64,000 nucleotides of DNA from Pomphorhynchus laevis (GCA_012934845.2 WNNJ02003515.1:82721-146720); one strand, 5' to 3'. Positions 50,936 through 62,902 are shown, numbered from the stretch's first letter. Made by a program: numbers and translations. Notes: a model not told the origin generated them from the letters alone.

Positions 50936-53481
50936 AGCACCCCTGTCATTTCCACTTATATCTGCTCATCTGCCTTGACTTCTACCAGCTCTGTCCGTCC
51001 ACCACTTCCACGAAATCGTTTTCCTTCGCGCGATCGCTGTATTATCATATCAAACTTAAAGCTTTCCGAATCTGCTTCTCCACAATCTCGAATCGATAAT
51101 CATGTATCTGCTTTTAGATCTATCCCAGCAACCATTCTTCCTAATTATAAACCATCCCTCGTCAATAATATCGCTTCTGTATCCTTTATTCGTTTAAACA
51201 AATCCACTAAGTCCAATCATCATAGTACTCCACTCTTAAAAATCGTTTTCCGACATAGTTCACATGCTTCTTCAGTACTCTCCCAACGTTTTAAACTTCT
51301 TACCACTTCATATACTTGTCGTATCTTTCCTCTGGTCGTTCTTTAGTTGAATCAGCTCTTCCAATTGCCCAGCCCAATTTAGCTCGCATTGAGAAATATC
51401 GACGTGAAACAAACGGTGAGTCATCTCTATCAATCCGTAAAATCAACGGAAATTTTCACGTCCTACGCACGAGGCCAAAAATACGATGGCGTCCCGTCTG
51501 CCCCCAGTCTTCTTTGCTAGTCGATTTCGTACCTGAACATACTTTTCATCTTAGTTTTTTCAACACTCGCTCCATTCTTCATCAAGCTGATTTGCTCCTT
51601 GATATATTCGATCAATTATCTATCGATATTCTCTGCATTACCGAACTCTGACGATCTTGCTATTCGTCGTCTATGTCGCTCTAGTCGTTATTTAGTTAAA
51701 TCAGATCTTCCAATTGTCTCTTCTACATCTACTGCTTCTAAACTTGGCGCAATTGTTGTCATTGCTCGTCATCTAAGGTCTCTACGCAAAATTAACGCTA
51801 ACATCCGTTCATCTTCTTTCGAATTGTAATATGCAGATCATCAATTCCTTTCCCTCTGGAACTTGTGATTGTATACCGTCCAGGCTCAGCTGCTCCTCAC
51901 GTATGTTCTTTAGCGAGCTTGCAGATCTTCTTTCTCAATGTTCATTGTATTATACTCCTTTATTTGTTCTCGGTGACTTTAACATTCGTCTTGATCGCCC
52001 GATCGAATCTGACTCTATCACTCTAACCAACCTTTTTTTCTTCAGATTTTAAATATAAATTACTTTCAACAAGCCCCACTCATATTCGCGGAGGTGCTCT
52101 CGACATCATTGCTATTCCCAACTGCTTCAATGCATAAACCTTATCAATAACTAATCCTGGTTGTCCGAGCATTTCCTTGTCACTCTTACTCGTCCCCATC
52201 CTCCTTCTACGCCTTTAACATTAGCTACTCAAAGTCGACACTTAACACTTCTCGATATTTCTATTCTCTGTGCAGCCATACTCCATTCTTCACTCTTTTC
52301 ACTTCCACTTAACTATCGTTTTCCCAATGATCTCTGCATTCTGTTTGATTCTAAACTTATGTCTATCATCAATAACCTTCTGCCTAGTCGACTTCGACGT
52401 CTCGACGCTTGCGCCATGCTCCCTGGTTCGATTCTGACCGTAGTCTTTCTAATCGTCGACTCTGTCACTTTTCGTATGTATAAACGCTTTCTTAAACGTT
52501 CCCCCAACTCACTCTCTCCAAATCTTCGTGATTCCTACTCTTCTCAACGCCGTTCACATCTCATTCTTATTCGTACTAAACGTACTATCTTTTGGCGAAA
52601 TCAACTTGAGTCATCTTCCAACTCTAAATCTCATTGGAAAATCTTAAACTCAATTCTTTCATGATCATCTACTTCTTGTAATATAAATCCTGATGAATTT
52701 TCTTTTTATCTACAAACTAAGCTATCTAATTTACTTTCCCTACTACCCGTAGCCCCGTTGTACCCACTCTTCTCTTTAAATACTTCCCTACCAGAACTAT
52801 TCCACCTTCCCGTTTCGTCTGATGAAGTTTCTTCGGTTCTTTTGTTATTACCTAATAAAACCTCTCCTTCTGACCCAATTCCCACTCACTTGCTTAAAAA
52901 TATCTGCTCCTCTATCTCACCCTTCCTACCACATTGTTCAACTCGTCCATCCGTAGCCGTACATTTCCTTCCATCTGGAAATGCGCCACTGTTCGTCCTC
53001 TCATCAAAAAGCAATCTCTCGACTCCTCACTACCATCTTCGTACCGTCCTATTTCACTTCTCCCAACCCTCTCTAAACTCCTTGAGCGTCTCGTTCTTAA
53101 GCAAGTTAATACATATCTCTATTCCTCTAACTTATTTCCTCCCTTCCAAGCCGCTTTTCGCTCTAATTACTCTACCGAAATTGCATGTCTTAAAGTTTAT
53201 AACGACTTACTCATATCGCGCGATCATAAATTATGTAGTGTCATAGTTTCTCTTGATCTATCGTCTGCTTTTGACATCGTCGATCACTCGATTCTTCTCC
53301 ATCGCCTTCGTCATGATTATGGCTTCTCTTTACCCACTGTATCATGGTTTTCTTCATATCTATCAAACCGTACATTTCGCGTCTATTCTAACTCTTCTCT
53401 CTCCCATCCTTCATCCATCCCGTCCGGTGTTCCACAAGGCTCCGTATTAGGCCATATGCTTTTCTCTCTTCTTCTCGGTGG
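50936..53481 (+). mobile_element. L2-type LINE copy A2, truncated at both ends
   Basis: ORF1 RRM-like end (RNRFPSRDRCIIISNLKLSE, HSSHASSVLSQRFK, RRETNGESSLSIRKINGNF), endonuclease (FFNTRSILHQADLLLDIFD, CITE, LGDFNIRLDRP, LDIIAIP), linker (SPNLRDSYSSQRRSHLILIR), TGA after LNSILS (52,664), NKTSPSDPIPTHLLKNICSS, a one-base deletion after SISPFL, then RT SSYRPISLLPTLSKLLERLV, LDLSSAFDIVDHSILL and GVPQGSVLGHMLFSLLLG at 53,480. YADD is missing. Many small indels break the ORF1 and endonuclease parts; the stretch from about 52,430 on is much better preserved and nearly identical to copy A3. Confidence 0.82.
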
Positions 53482-53489
53482 ATGAAGAG

Positions 53490-53639
53490 TGAAAATGGCG
53501 TTATTTCTTAATGGGCAGACATTTTGTAATACTGACTGATTAGAGAGAGCTGTAAGTTTTTTATTCTATCATCAAAAACGAAATCGATGAGTAACTCGCA
53601 CGATGACGATTGGAGTTATCAATGTGATTAATTAAACAT
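53490..53639. other. Short spacer
   Basis: No feature recognised between copy A2 and the integrase fossil. Confidence 0.5.
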
Positions 53640-53955
53640 GGATCAAGATTTATATAAGCTTCCTGAAGAGTTGTGTCATCCTGGAATTTGCAGACTTTAT
53701 CAGTGTCAAAAATCTAAATTTATTGTACTCAGTAGACGACGTTATGTTTGTTTGTAGCCACCGTTTCACTCATAGAAGGACCAAATTTACGAACATAATC
53801 CAACCACGTAAAACTGCTACCAAGCTATTGGAAATGTTGTATTTGGATTTTAAGGGGCCATTACCAAGTACTTCGAATAATCGTTACTTATTTGTTGCTG
53901 TCGACGAATTTAGAAGATATCCCTTCGCTTTCCCATTTAGAGAGACAATTAATCC
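53640..53955 (+). mobile_element. Gypsy-type integrase fossil fragment
   Basis: LCHPGI and YLDFKGPLPS with FVAVDEFRRYPFAFPF are words of the zinc-binding and core integrase domains; the element at 55.4-59.3 kb has LCHPGITRLHHF and DEYSRFPFVYP at the same places. It is a short, broken fragment joined directly to L2-type copy B4. Confidence 0.65.
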
Positions 53956-55447
53956 GCAAACTCTCAAATAAGCATATACCAACACCAACACGTCCACTCA
54001 AACTACTCCCGTCGTTTCCAATGTCCTTACTCCACCCACCGACCCTGTCACAATGTACATTTCCAATCCTACGTCATCTTCACTCCCCGACACTCCCGTC
54101 CTTCCTGTCTCGTTTCTCAATAACCTACATCCGTCAATACAAATCGGCCAACCTCCACGATCTTTCCACTCATAACTTTTCCTCACATCGCTTACCACCC
54201 TCTCTATTATCATTATTCTCTGTCTCCTGTCGTCAAACCTACTCCATCCATATCCTCAACTGCCAGTTCTCATATCGTGATCTCTCCAACTCACGTCACT
54301 CGCCCTCCTTTACGGAAACGCTTTCCTTCTCACGATCATTGCATCATCGTCACTAATATCACTCCTTCCATCTCTTTATCTCCACAAACACGTCTCGACT
54401 ATGAAGTTTCCGCCTTTAGATCCATACTCTCGTCTCTTGTTCCTGCGGATAAACCATCACTTTTCAAGGACATCTCTCCCGTCACATTCATCCGCCTAAA
54501 CAAATCTTCTCAATTTAATCCAATTCAGCCCCCCAATCCCGATAATTGATTTCAAGCATCGCTCTCACGCGTCCTCTGTCTTCTCTCAACGATTTAAACT
54601 CATGTCCTCTTCCACAACTCGAATTTTCCCCGATCGCACCCCTTCCAAAATCGCTCAACTCTCCTGCCCGCATCAAAAAACGCCGTAGCGAGTAAAACAG
54701 CGAAACATCTCTCCATCCGAAATATCGACGGAAATTTTCGAGTTGTCCACACTCGCCCGTAAATTCGATGGCGCTCCATCTCCCCTATGTTTCTTCTCCA
54801 CTAGCCCCTATCATCACCACACACGGTTATCGCATTTGCCTCCTTAACACAAGATCTATTCTCAATAAATCCGATATCATCTTCAACCTATTCACCAAAC
54901 AATCCATCGATATCTTCTGCCTCACCGTATCCTGGCACACAGAAAACAACGACCTCTCAATTCGCCGTCTGCACTCTGCCGGTTGCTCACTAGTCGAATC
55001 CGCCCGCCCCCTCAGCTCATCCCCTTCTAAATTCTCTAATCATGGCGGCATTGTCGCATTCGCCCGTCACCCCGCGTCTCTTCGCAAAATCACTCCCCTT
55101 TCAGTCCTTGCTTCTTTGAATTGCTCACTTATCGTTCTTCTAGCCCGATCATTTTGGACCTCGCCATTGTATAACGTCCTGGTTCATCATCTCATACCTC
55201 CTTATTTTTTACCGAACTCGCTGACCTCCTTTCTCATTGTTCTCCTCCGCTTCACATACCTACCGTCCTATGTCGCCATTAGAGAAATTTTGCCCTTCCC
55301 GTTCTCCACTCCGCCTTACTTAAATCGTCTCTATCTTCTCCCATAATAACATCGTCCTCACCTCACGATATTGCATTTCTTTTCGACTCTTAACTCACAT
55401 CCACTTTCGATTTTCTCTTGCCCATTTACTGATTTCTCTTAAGCATT

Positions 55448-55578
55448 TGTAGTGACTTTACTTTAGTAATCATAAAGAACCAACATGAAAGGCTTTATTC
55501 AACTATCTACAAATAAGAAGGTAACTTAAGGTAAATGTGAATAATTCAATAAATCAATATAGCTATACAGTTACCACA
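55448..55578 (-). repeat. LTR (3' LTR of the Gypsy-type fossil)
   Basis: 131 bp, starting tgtagtgactttac and ending cagttaccaca, about 97% identical to 59,150-59,280. At 131 bp it is short for an LTR. About 23 bp between it and the L2-type host sequence belong to neither. Confidence 0.85.
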
Positions 55579-58500
55579 CTTTCTTCTCCTTAGACATTAA
55601 ATTTGGTGGACCTTTTTATGATTCGTCCTCGGCTTGATTTGCTCGGTATAAACTTAAATACAGAGTCTGTACTTTCATCTATGGTTTCAGGTGAGCTTTC
55701 GTTTTGCACATTGTCCTGATTTAGATCATCTTTGTTGACATTCGCTGCGTTGTCATTTTCCAACGGAACACTGATCCTGGAATTATCCTCTTCAGATTGT
55801 TGCAACGAATAATTGTAGTAACCAACAATCTGTGATGAAGATGAGGTGTCCCCTGTTGGAGCTAAATCGGATGTTGATACTACACTTCTTCTTCCATCTT
55901 GATAACTGATTTGCTAGTGGGTTGGCGTCGAAGAGAGTATTTCAACAGGTATTACTAAAGGATCTGACTTCGAATGTCTTTGGAAATTTCGGAGGAGAGC
56001 TGGTTCACCAAGCAACAAAGTTGGTATAGAGTACCCATTTTCGGTTTTTCTCTGGAATGAAAAAAACCATTCGTGTTGAGTTTGATTTGTCGAGGTACAC
56101 AGCAGTGAGTGCATTGAATGCAATGCGATGTCAAGAACCGATTTCCAACGATTTCCTTCTAAACATCTTAAACGCAGCGCTAGTTTGATAGTTCTCCATA
56201 CTATGCCATTTATTCTTTCACATTGTCCATTACCCAGTCGGATGGTATGGGCTAGAATGAGTTATCACAGTCCCTCTTTGCCAGAGATATGATTGAACCT
56301 CTTTCGACATAAATTGAGTACCACGATCACAGTGTATCGCATCCGGAGCTCCAAAAATTGAGAATAAATTTTGTAAGCATTTGATAACGGTTGTAGTAGA
56401 CATATTATTAGATGGATACACAAAAGGAAATCGGGAGTACTCATCCACGAAAACGAGCAAGTACTTGTCGCCATCGATTGAAGGTTTAAGTCCGACGAAA
56501 TCCATGGCCAATTGCTCAAAGGGCCGACGCGCGATTACTAATTGTGAAGGATTAGGCTTGTGAAATTTGGGTTTGAGTTCGGCACAAGTTTGACACGACA
56601 AGCATACTTTACGAACATCTTCGATCGAGTGTGGAAGATTTTTCTGTTTTATAAAATGATGTAGTCTCGTAATACCCGGGTGACATAGAGATTCGTGTAA
56701 CTGTTTTGTCTGCCGAATTGCGAATCGAACAAACTCTTGAGAATGTATCTGCTGCAACATTCAGGTTTCCTGGTCGGTATTTGATTATGTAGGAATAGCT
56801 AGCAAGTTCGACTTTCCATCGTATCAATTCAGAAACGTGCGTTATTTCCGAATAGCTTCCACAATTGCAGTCGCTTCCCGTTCAATAATAGAATGTTGCC
56901 TTTCCGATGGAGATAAACTTCTCGAATAGAATGCAACTGGACGACCATTTTGCGATAGAATTGCAGCGACTGTATTCGAAGATGCGTTGGTTTCTACACA
57001 ATACGGCAACTCTTCATCAATAGTAGTAAGTGAAGCTTTGCATATTTCATCCTTTAATTCATCGAAGGTCTTTAATTGAGTATAATTCATTGGAAACGAG
57101 GCTACAGATAAAAGCGGTCTAATTTTTGCGGAATAATTTGGTATCCATTGACTGTAATAACTCAGTAATCCAAGAGCTCTTTTCATGGCAGCTGGATTTT
57201 CAGGAGCAGAAAAGTTTCTAAGTGGTTCAGTCCTTTGAGGATCAGGTTGGATTCGACCACTGTCGATTAGATATCCAAGGTAGTTTAACGAGGTTTGACG
57301 GTAGACAGACTTTTGTTCATTAAGCTTAATATTATATTTCTTGATCATAGTTTCAAGCGCATGCAAATTTTTGTCGTGATCTTCTAAAGTACTTCCAGCC
57401 ACCACAACATCATCAACATTATATGAAGGTATTTTGAAGTCGATTAGAGCTTATCAGATTAGACATTACGCGCTGGAAAGCGGCTACCGAGTTAGTCAGA
57501 CCAAAGGGAATTCGCTTGAATTGGTACAATGCTCCTGCGGCTTGAAAAGCTGTATAAAATCTCTCATCTTCTCTCACTGGACATTGGTAGTAAGCCGATT
57601 CAATGTCAAGTTTAATGAAATATTTGTATTTCGACAATTCGTTGATCATATCTGAAATTCGGAGCATTGGAAAAGCGTCGGGGAAGGTGAATCGGTTGAT
57701 AATTGCAGAATAATCCACGACCATGCGACTTTTATGTCTATAACATGTCGTAACTAATACTTGTGCTCTCTTTGGCGAGTTTGAAGTTTCTATTATGACA
57801 TTTTTTAGTAGGAATTGAATATCGTTTCCGATAAATTTTCTATCGTTAAGAGCATAGTTACGTGGCTTAGTAGCGATCAATCGAACATCATCAGACGATT
57901 TAGAGAATCGTATTAGTGGCGTGATCTCCATACAGTTCAATGACGATAGTATTAGTTTTGGTCTGTCCTTGTCGTTTGTGAAATTAAATATCACTGTTGT
58001 GTTCAGTCTCATAAAGTCTTGCCCCAATACAACCGGAGAGCATAGGTTTGGAAGAACCAACAGTTTGATTGCAGTAAACTTCTTTCCACCGATACGTACG
58101 TCTACAACAGTGTCCTTTCGTATGAATCGAGTGGTCGGATGACGCCATAAAGATCATTTTCGAAGATAGCTATTTTCGCAATTTTGCAGCAACCACTATA
58201 TCGGATCGAACAAAACTCTTTACACTGCCAGAGTCGATTAGAGCTGCCGTCGAATAGCTATCCAACCGTACGGGTATTAAACTATCATTACGAATCGGTA
58301 TCATTACATTAGATGTCGAAAGCGTATTTTCGAAAGCTGCTGATCATTTTGAATTCTGACTTTGGTTGAAAAATGACCACGTTTTCCACACTTGAAGCAG
58401 GTCGCGTCACGAGCTGGACATTGCTGTCTGCGGTGTGGAATACGTCCACAAAATCTACACTTGGAATCATTTGATTTTGTCCACCTTCCAGTGGCAGCGA

Positions 58501-59149
58501 TATTATCGTCTCTATTATCTAGGCGGATATTTCTATCAACGTTTTGCGATATTTGAGCGGAGAAGTCGGAACCTTGAGAATATTCGAATGATTTAGCATT
58601 TCGTTGAGCCGTTTCAAGAGATTGAGCCGTTACTATAGCATCATATAGTCTGAGATTCTCCCGTTCGAAAAGCCGTTGACGTATTTCCCACTTTTCAAAC
58701 CTATAATGAAGGCATCTCGTATTGCTTCATCGGTGTATTGAGCTGCGGAAACTGCTTTAAAATTACATGATCTGGTGAGTCGCTTTAAATTTGCGAGGAA
58801 TTCGTCAACAGTCTCTTCAAATTGTTGCTTGCAAGTTGCCAAGGTATAGCGAGCGAAAACAGAATTCGTAGGTTTGTCGTAGGCTGCTTCGAGAATAGCA
58901 ATGGCTTCATTGTAATCTTTACGATCAGAAATCGTTTCGAACACATTTGCTGATATATAATTTGTCAGAAGCCATAACTTGTTGATTGTTCTATCAGGAT
59001 GACCAATTTCCAACTCCGCCACAAAATTATCGAACATTCGGCGCTAATGCCTCCATTCAGCCGCGGTTGTGCTTGAAGTACCAATAAAGCGAGCAGGTTT
59101 CATTAAAGAATTCATTTGATTGGAGATCGAGAGAAATAATTGAATAAAT

Positions 59150-59280
59150 TGTAGTGACTTTACTTTAGTAGTCAGAAAGAACCAACATGAAAGGCTTTAT
59201 TCAACTATCTACAAATAAGAAGGTAACTTAAGGCAAATGTGAATAATTCAATAAATCAATATAGTTATACAGTTACCACA
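59150..59280 (-). repeat. LTR (5' LTR of the Gypsy-type fossil)
   Basis: 131-bp partner of 55,448-55,578. L2-type copy B4 resumes immediately after it (cccttcaagcctcacc). Confidence 0.85.
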
Positions 59281-60810
59281 CCCTTCAAGCCTCACCTTCA
59301 CCGTCATTTGCAACGTACATCATGGTTTGATATACAATGCCAACTATCAAAGCGTCGTCTCCCTCATACTTTTTGAGTCTCTCACCGCTCTCTCAGACGT
59401 GATATACACTCGCTCACTCCGTCTCTCCGTGATTCATATCTTGCTCTTCGCCGCTCTCATCTCCACATACAGCGTACCAAATGCAACTCATTCTGGCAGT
59501 ATAAAATCAACACTTTATTTAACTCTATGTCTCTTTGTCATACTTTTAAGTAAATTCTTTCTCACTCCTTTTCGTCTTGCAACATCAATCCCCATGATAA
59601 TTCGTCATTTCTTCAGAAATAAGTATTCACGTTGCTCCCTCACAACCCCATCTCCAATCCATCTCACTGCAAGTCGCCTCGCCTAATCTTCCCGGAACTC
59701 TTTCATCTTCTCGCTGTCTCACCTACTGAAGTCTCATCTGTCCTATCCGACCGTTCTTTTCGCGTCTGTTCTAATTCATCATCCTCCCCTCCCATCCCTA
59801 TTTTTTTGCGGGGTCCCACAAGGTTCAGTCGTAGGTCCCCTGCTTTTCTCTCTTCTGATTGGCGATCTATCTCCGTTTATCAAACCTTACTCCGTTAACG
59901 TCATGCAATATGCCGATGACATCCTCATCTATGATCATGCACCCGCACATCACATACACGATATCGGCATTTCTGCCTCTAACTATATTTCTTCTATATA
60001 CAAACATATATCCCATCTTCGTCTCGTTCTAAACCCAGACAAGTCCAAAATAATGTGGGTCCTCCCTCTGACAACCTAACATATCTCTTCCTTCTGTATC
60101 ATTTGCCTCATCATTCATCCCCGAAGTTTACAATCTCACCTTCTTAGGATTCCATTATGATGATCATATTTCTCTTAAACCCACGGTCCGCAACAAAGTC
60201 CGCTCGTCTAACTTAATTCTTCGTGACATCAGACGTATATGCCCCCTTATCGACTTCTGTTCCTGTAGCTCGCTTCTTTTCCCTATAATCGATTACTGAC
60301 TCAGCCTTTTCGCTAATTCTCGAAAATTCATCATCCTAACCCTACAACGCATCACCAACTCCACAGTTTGAGTACTCCTACGTTTCCGTCGATTTGACCA
60401 CACATCCACATATCTTACCCAACTCTACTGGCTCATTATCCACATACGCATACAACTCCGCCTTCTTCTCGTAACTTTCCGTCTCATCGCTGTCGGCTCC
60501 CCATCGTTTATCAATGTTATTTCTTAGACGACACATCGCCCACCTCGCTATCACTACGTTCCCGTCATTCCCTCTTACTCCACGTTCCCAATTACTATAA
60601 CAACTACGGTCTCGAATCCTTTATCGTCGCCGCTCCACTTGCCTGGAATCAGCTCCCTCTCGACGTCCTCCGCGCTTCCTATATTACATTCAAATGCCGC
60701 CTCCGTAACCACCTCCACGGCACATGATTTAGATTTTTGTATTATGTGTTTTGGTCATGTAAGCGTGCGCCGGCACGCATTTGCCACGTAAAAATAAATC
60801 TTTTTTTGAG

Positions 60811-61195
60811 ATTTTGATTAGTTAGTGTTTGTAAAAAATTATTTTTAATTACGTTTAACAATGATGTTAATTGTGTGACATTAACTGGAGTACTTCGTAA
60901 CAAATGTGTATATTTCCATTGAATTGGATGTATGAAGCCGGTATGAGCGATCTACGGAATGATTTGAGCCACCTGAGTTAATTTTACAACCATATTACAA
61001 CTATGTGTATGGGATTTTTCTGTGATTTTTCAATAAATAGACTTGTTCAAACTGGAGCGCCGAGCACTTTCATGTCGTGCCATGATATTTCACATAAAAG
61101 AATGTTATCAACTACTTATAATCGTTTACTAACAATTTATTGTAGATCTGTTGAATAAAAACCATATTTACGTCTCCTCGATTTACTCGATTACG
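60811..61195. other. Non-coding stretch before a gag fossil
   Basis: No coding frame. It includes a polyadenylation-like caataaa context (61,030) and may contain the leader of the LTR-element fossil that follows, but no matching LTR was found. Confidence 0.4.
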
Positions 61196-62170
61196 ACACT
61201 TCATTCAACAGATTATTGTATTCGACGAAATAGACAAAGTATTGGTACCTAACATGCTTTCAATCGATTCTGACGATAGCGATTCCCAAAAACATCGCGC
61301 ACATTGAAAACGGAGACTTGTGAACTATCTGTATTTGCAAGCAAATTCTTCAGAGGATGCTAAACTTTTTCTCCTGATAAACCAGTCAATTGGCGCACTA
61401 AAGATACTTGATTCCGTTTTCACAAAGCCAGTCATTCTAATTTTCAGTCGCTTTCAATTACATACATGTCGTCAGAAACCGTCAATTTCTATCGAGAAAT
61501 ATATACGCCAGCTAAAACAACTTGCATATTTATGTGACTTCAAAGCAGTAGATGTAATAGCAAATCGAAACGAGCATACAGTCGACACATTTATTCAGGG
61601 ACTACATAGTTCTTATATTAGACAATGATTACTATAACTATTTAATTTCAATTTCCAAATCCCTCGAAGCGGCTAATTCGCAAGCAGCTGTATTCTTTTC
61701 AACAGAACAAACCCTAGCCAGCCTGGCAACTAAACAAAATTTAATCAATAGCACGGATGACCCGATGAATGATCCTAATCTAGACGTGGCCCACCAAGTT
61801 TCTGGAAATACAAAAAGGCTTAATAACAACACACGATGCTACTTTTGTGGTCAAGTCTATCATCCGCGTATCCAATGTCCAGCTCGAAACTCTGTGTGCC
61901 ATACGTGTGAAAAAATTGGACACTTTTCATCATCATGCAAGTCAATAAAGAATAATAAACCAACTAACTTCTTTGCTGCTCTGTGCTCAATTAATAATTC
62001 CTACCAATTAATGTTTAACAACCTTCAAACAATCTCAATTGATTATAATAACCTTAATACTCTTGTTGACACTGGAAGTAGCGATAACTTCATGGATGAA
62101 TCTGTAGCAAATTCCCTAACTCTGAAACGAATATGTTGCAATAAACGTGTTCAATTATTATTATTAAAAA
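61196..62170 (+). mobile_element. Gypsy-type gag-protease fossil
   Basis: Gag words (FSRFQLHTCRQKPSISIEKY, LAYLCDFKAVD, DTFIQGLHS) are followed by two zinc knuckles (CYFCGQVYHPRIQC, CHTCEKIGHFSSSC; about 61,840-61,940) and the start of an aspartic protease (LVDTGSSDNFM, about 62,065). RT and integrase are absent. It is broken in several places and cut by an RLE-type LINE at about 62,177. It belongs to a different subfamily from the 55.4-59.3-kb fossil by wording. Confidence 0.75.
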
Positions 62171-62176
62171 AAATTT

Positions 62177-62211
62177 GACGCGCTCGCTTCGGAAGACGAA
62201 GCGAGCGCGTC
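62177..62211. repeat. 15-bp perfect hairpin at a LINE 5' junction
   Basis: gacgcgctcgcttcg (62,177-62,191), a 5-bp loop, and the exact complement (62,197-62,211). The right arm reads in frame into the LINE (RRSERVFMDV; the 41.9-kb relative has TTERSFMDV), so it is element coding sequence. The left arm is its inverted copy. Confidence 0.85.
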
Positions 62212-62735
62212 TTTATGGACGTCGCTATATTCAATTGTCATGCTGCTTCTTATTCTGAGAGATCGCCTTCATCAGTCCACAACTATCACGAGTCGCGCAA
62301 AAACGCCCGTTACCTTGAACGTATTGTAACTGTGGAGAGGGCCCAATTCACACCGATAGTGTTTTCATTGTCTGGAGGCGTTGGTAAGACCGGAGATTGC
62401 GTTCTGAAGGCATTAGCCAGGATGTTGGCCAATAAGCGCGAAATAGACTATGCGACGTGTATCGCACTTATCCGACGAAGGATAAGTTTCTCCCTTGCGC
62501 GATCAACTTCTATGTGTCTTCGCAGCCCCCGCTCTGCATTTCACCGGTTCGAGCACGGACAGCAAATCCATTCGGAGATAATTAGTCGTGGATCCGCTAC
62601 GGATAGCTGAGATTTTAATGAAGTCTTAAATTTAATGTTTATATTAGGGCCCATTTGCGGGTAACTTTATGATTGTAATTTTTAATTGTATTAATATTGG
62701 TTTTAAGAAAAAAAAATTATTAAAAAAAAATAAAA
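62192..62735 (+). mobile_element. RLE-type LINE, 5'-truncated 3' end (copy D)
   Basis: The frame through 62,610 reads VFMDVAIFNCHAASYSERSP, HNYHESRKNARYLERIVTVE, FTPIVFSLSGGVGKTGDCV and ISFSLARSTSMCLRSPRS, the C-terminal end of this LINE family. The frame is open to its stop. The 3' UTR is short (62,611-62,735) and A-rich. A second element of the same family starts directly after it. Confidence 0.78.
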
Positions 62736-62836
62736 ATAAAAAAAATTTGGGTAATACCTAATATTACCTAAAATTTAGGTAATATTATTACCTAAAAAAT
62801 TTGGGTTTATAAACATACAATAAAATAACATACAAA

Positions 62837-62902
62837 GAACGATTATAGAAGAACGATTATAGAAGAACGATTATAGAAGAACGATTATAGAAGAACGATT
62901 AT
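62837..62902. repeat. Tandem 14-bp repeat in LINE 5' leader
   Basis: Four perfect units of gaacgattatagaa and a partial fifth, about 70 bp before the ATG at 62,971. Confidence 0.9.

Larger units (their letters stand above)
55448..59280 (-). mobile_element. Gypsy-type LTR retrotransposon fossil
   Basis: Both LTRs are present, 131 bp each (55,448-55,578 and 59,150-59,280), begin TG and end CA, and differ at four positions, so the insertion is moderately young. The parts in order on the minus strand are: gag (about 58,620-59,040), zinc knuckles (about 58,380-58,460), protease (about 58,140-58,260), RT (about 57,300-58,060), RNase H (about 56,840-57,200) and integrase with the pol C-terminus (about 55,600-56,820). 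No envelope gene is seen. It is broken, with several breaks. The family resembles the Gypsy/Mag- or CsRn1-like groups by RT wording. It sits inside L2-type copy B4. Confidence 0.85.
53956..60810 (+). mobile_element. L2-type LINE copy B4, split by a Gypsy-type fossil
   Basis: 5' part, 53,956-55,447: ORF1 (KHIPTPTRPLKLLPSFP region, RKRFPSHDHCIIVTNITPSI), ORF2 ATG at 54,768 (MALHLPYVSSPLAPIITTHG), LLNTRSILNKSDII, HGGIVAFARH and a damaged endonuclease end. 3' part, 59,281-60,810: linker, SDRSFRVCSNSSSS, FCGVPQG-like words, MQYADDILIYDHAP (about 59,908), thumb and C-terminus, and a 3' UTR with the stem-loop GCGTGC-GCCG-GCACGC (60,763-60,778). An endonuclease/linker segment and the RT fingers are deleted. 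Many indels make it the oldest B-type copy here. Confidence 0.8.

Noticed and set aside
62177-62211. Rho-independent terminator or regulatory hairpin
   Set aside because: One arm is in-frame LINE coding sequence and the setting is eukaryotic; a snap-back insertion scar explains it better.
62752-62805. Telomere-like TTAGG sequence
   Set aside because: Only isolated ttaggtaa words occur within an AT-rich leader; there is no tandem telomeric unit.
62837-62902. CRISPR-like array
   Set aside because: Units are contiguous 14-mers without spacers, in a eukaryotic LINE leader.
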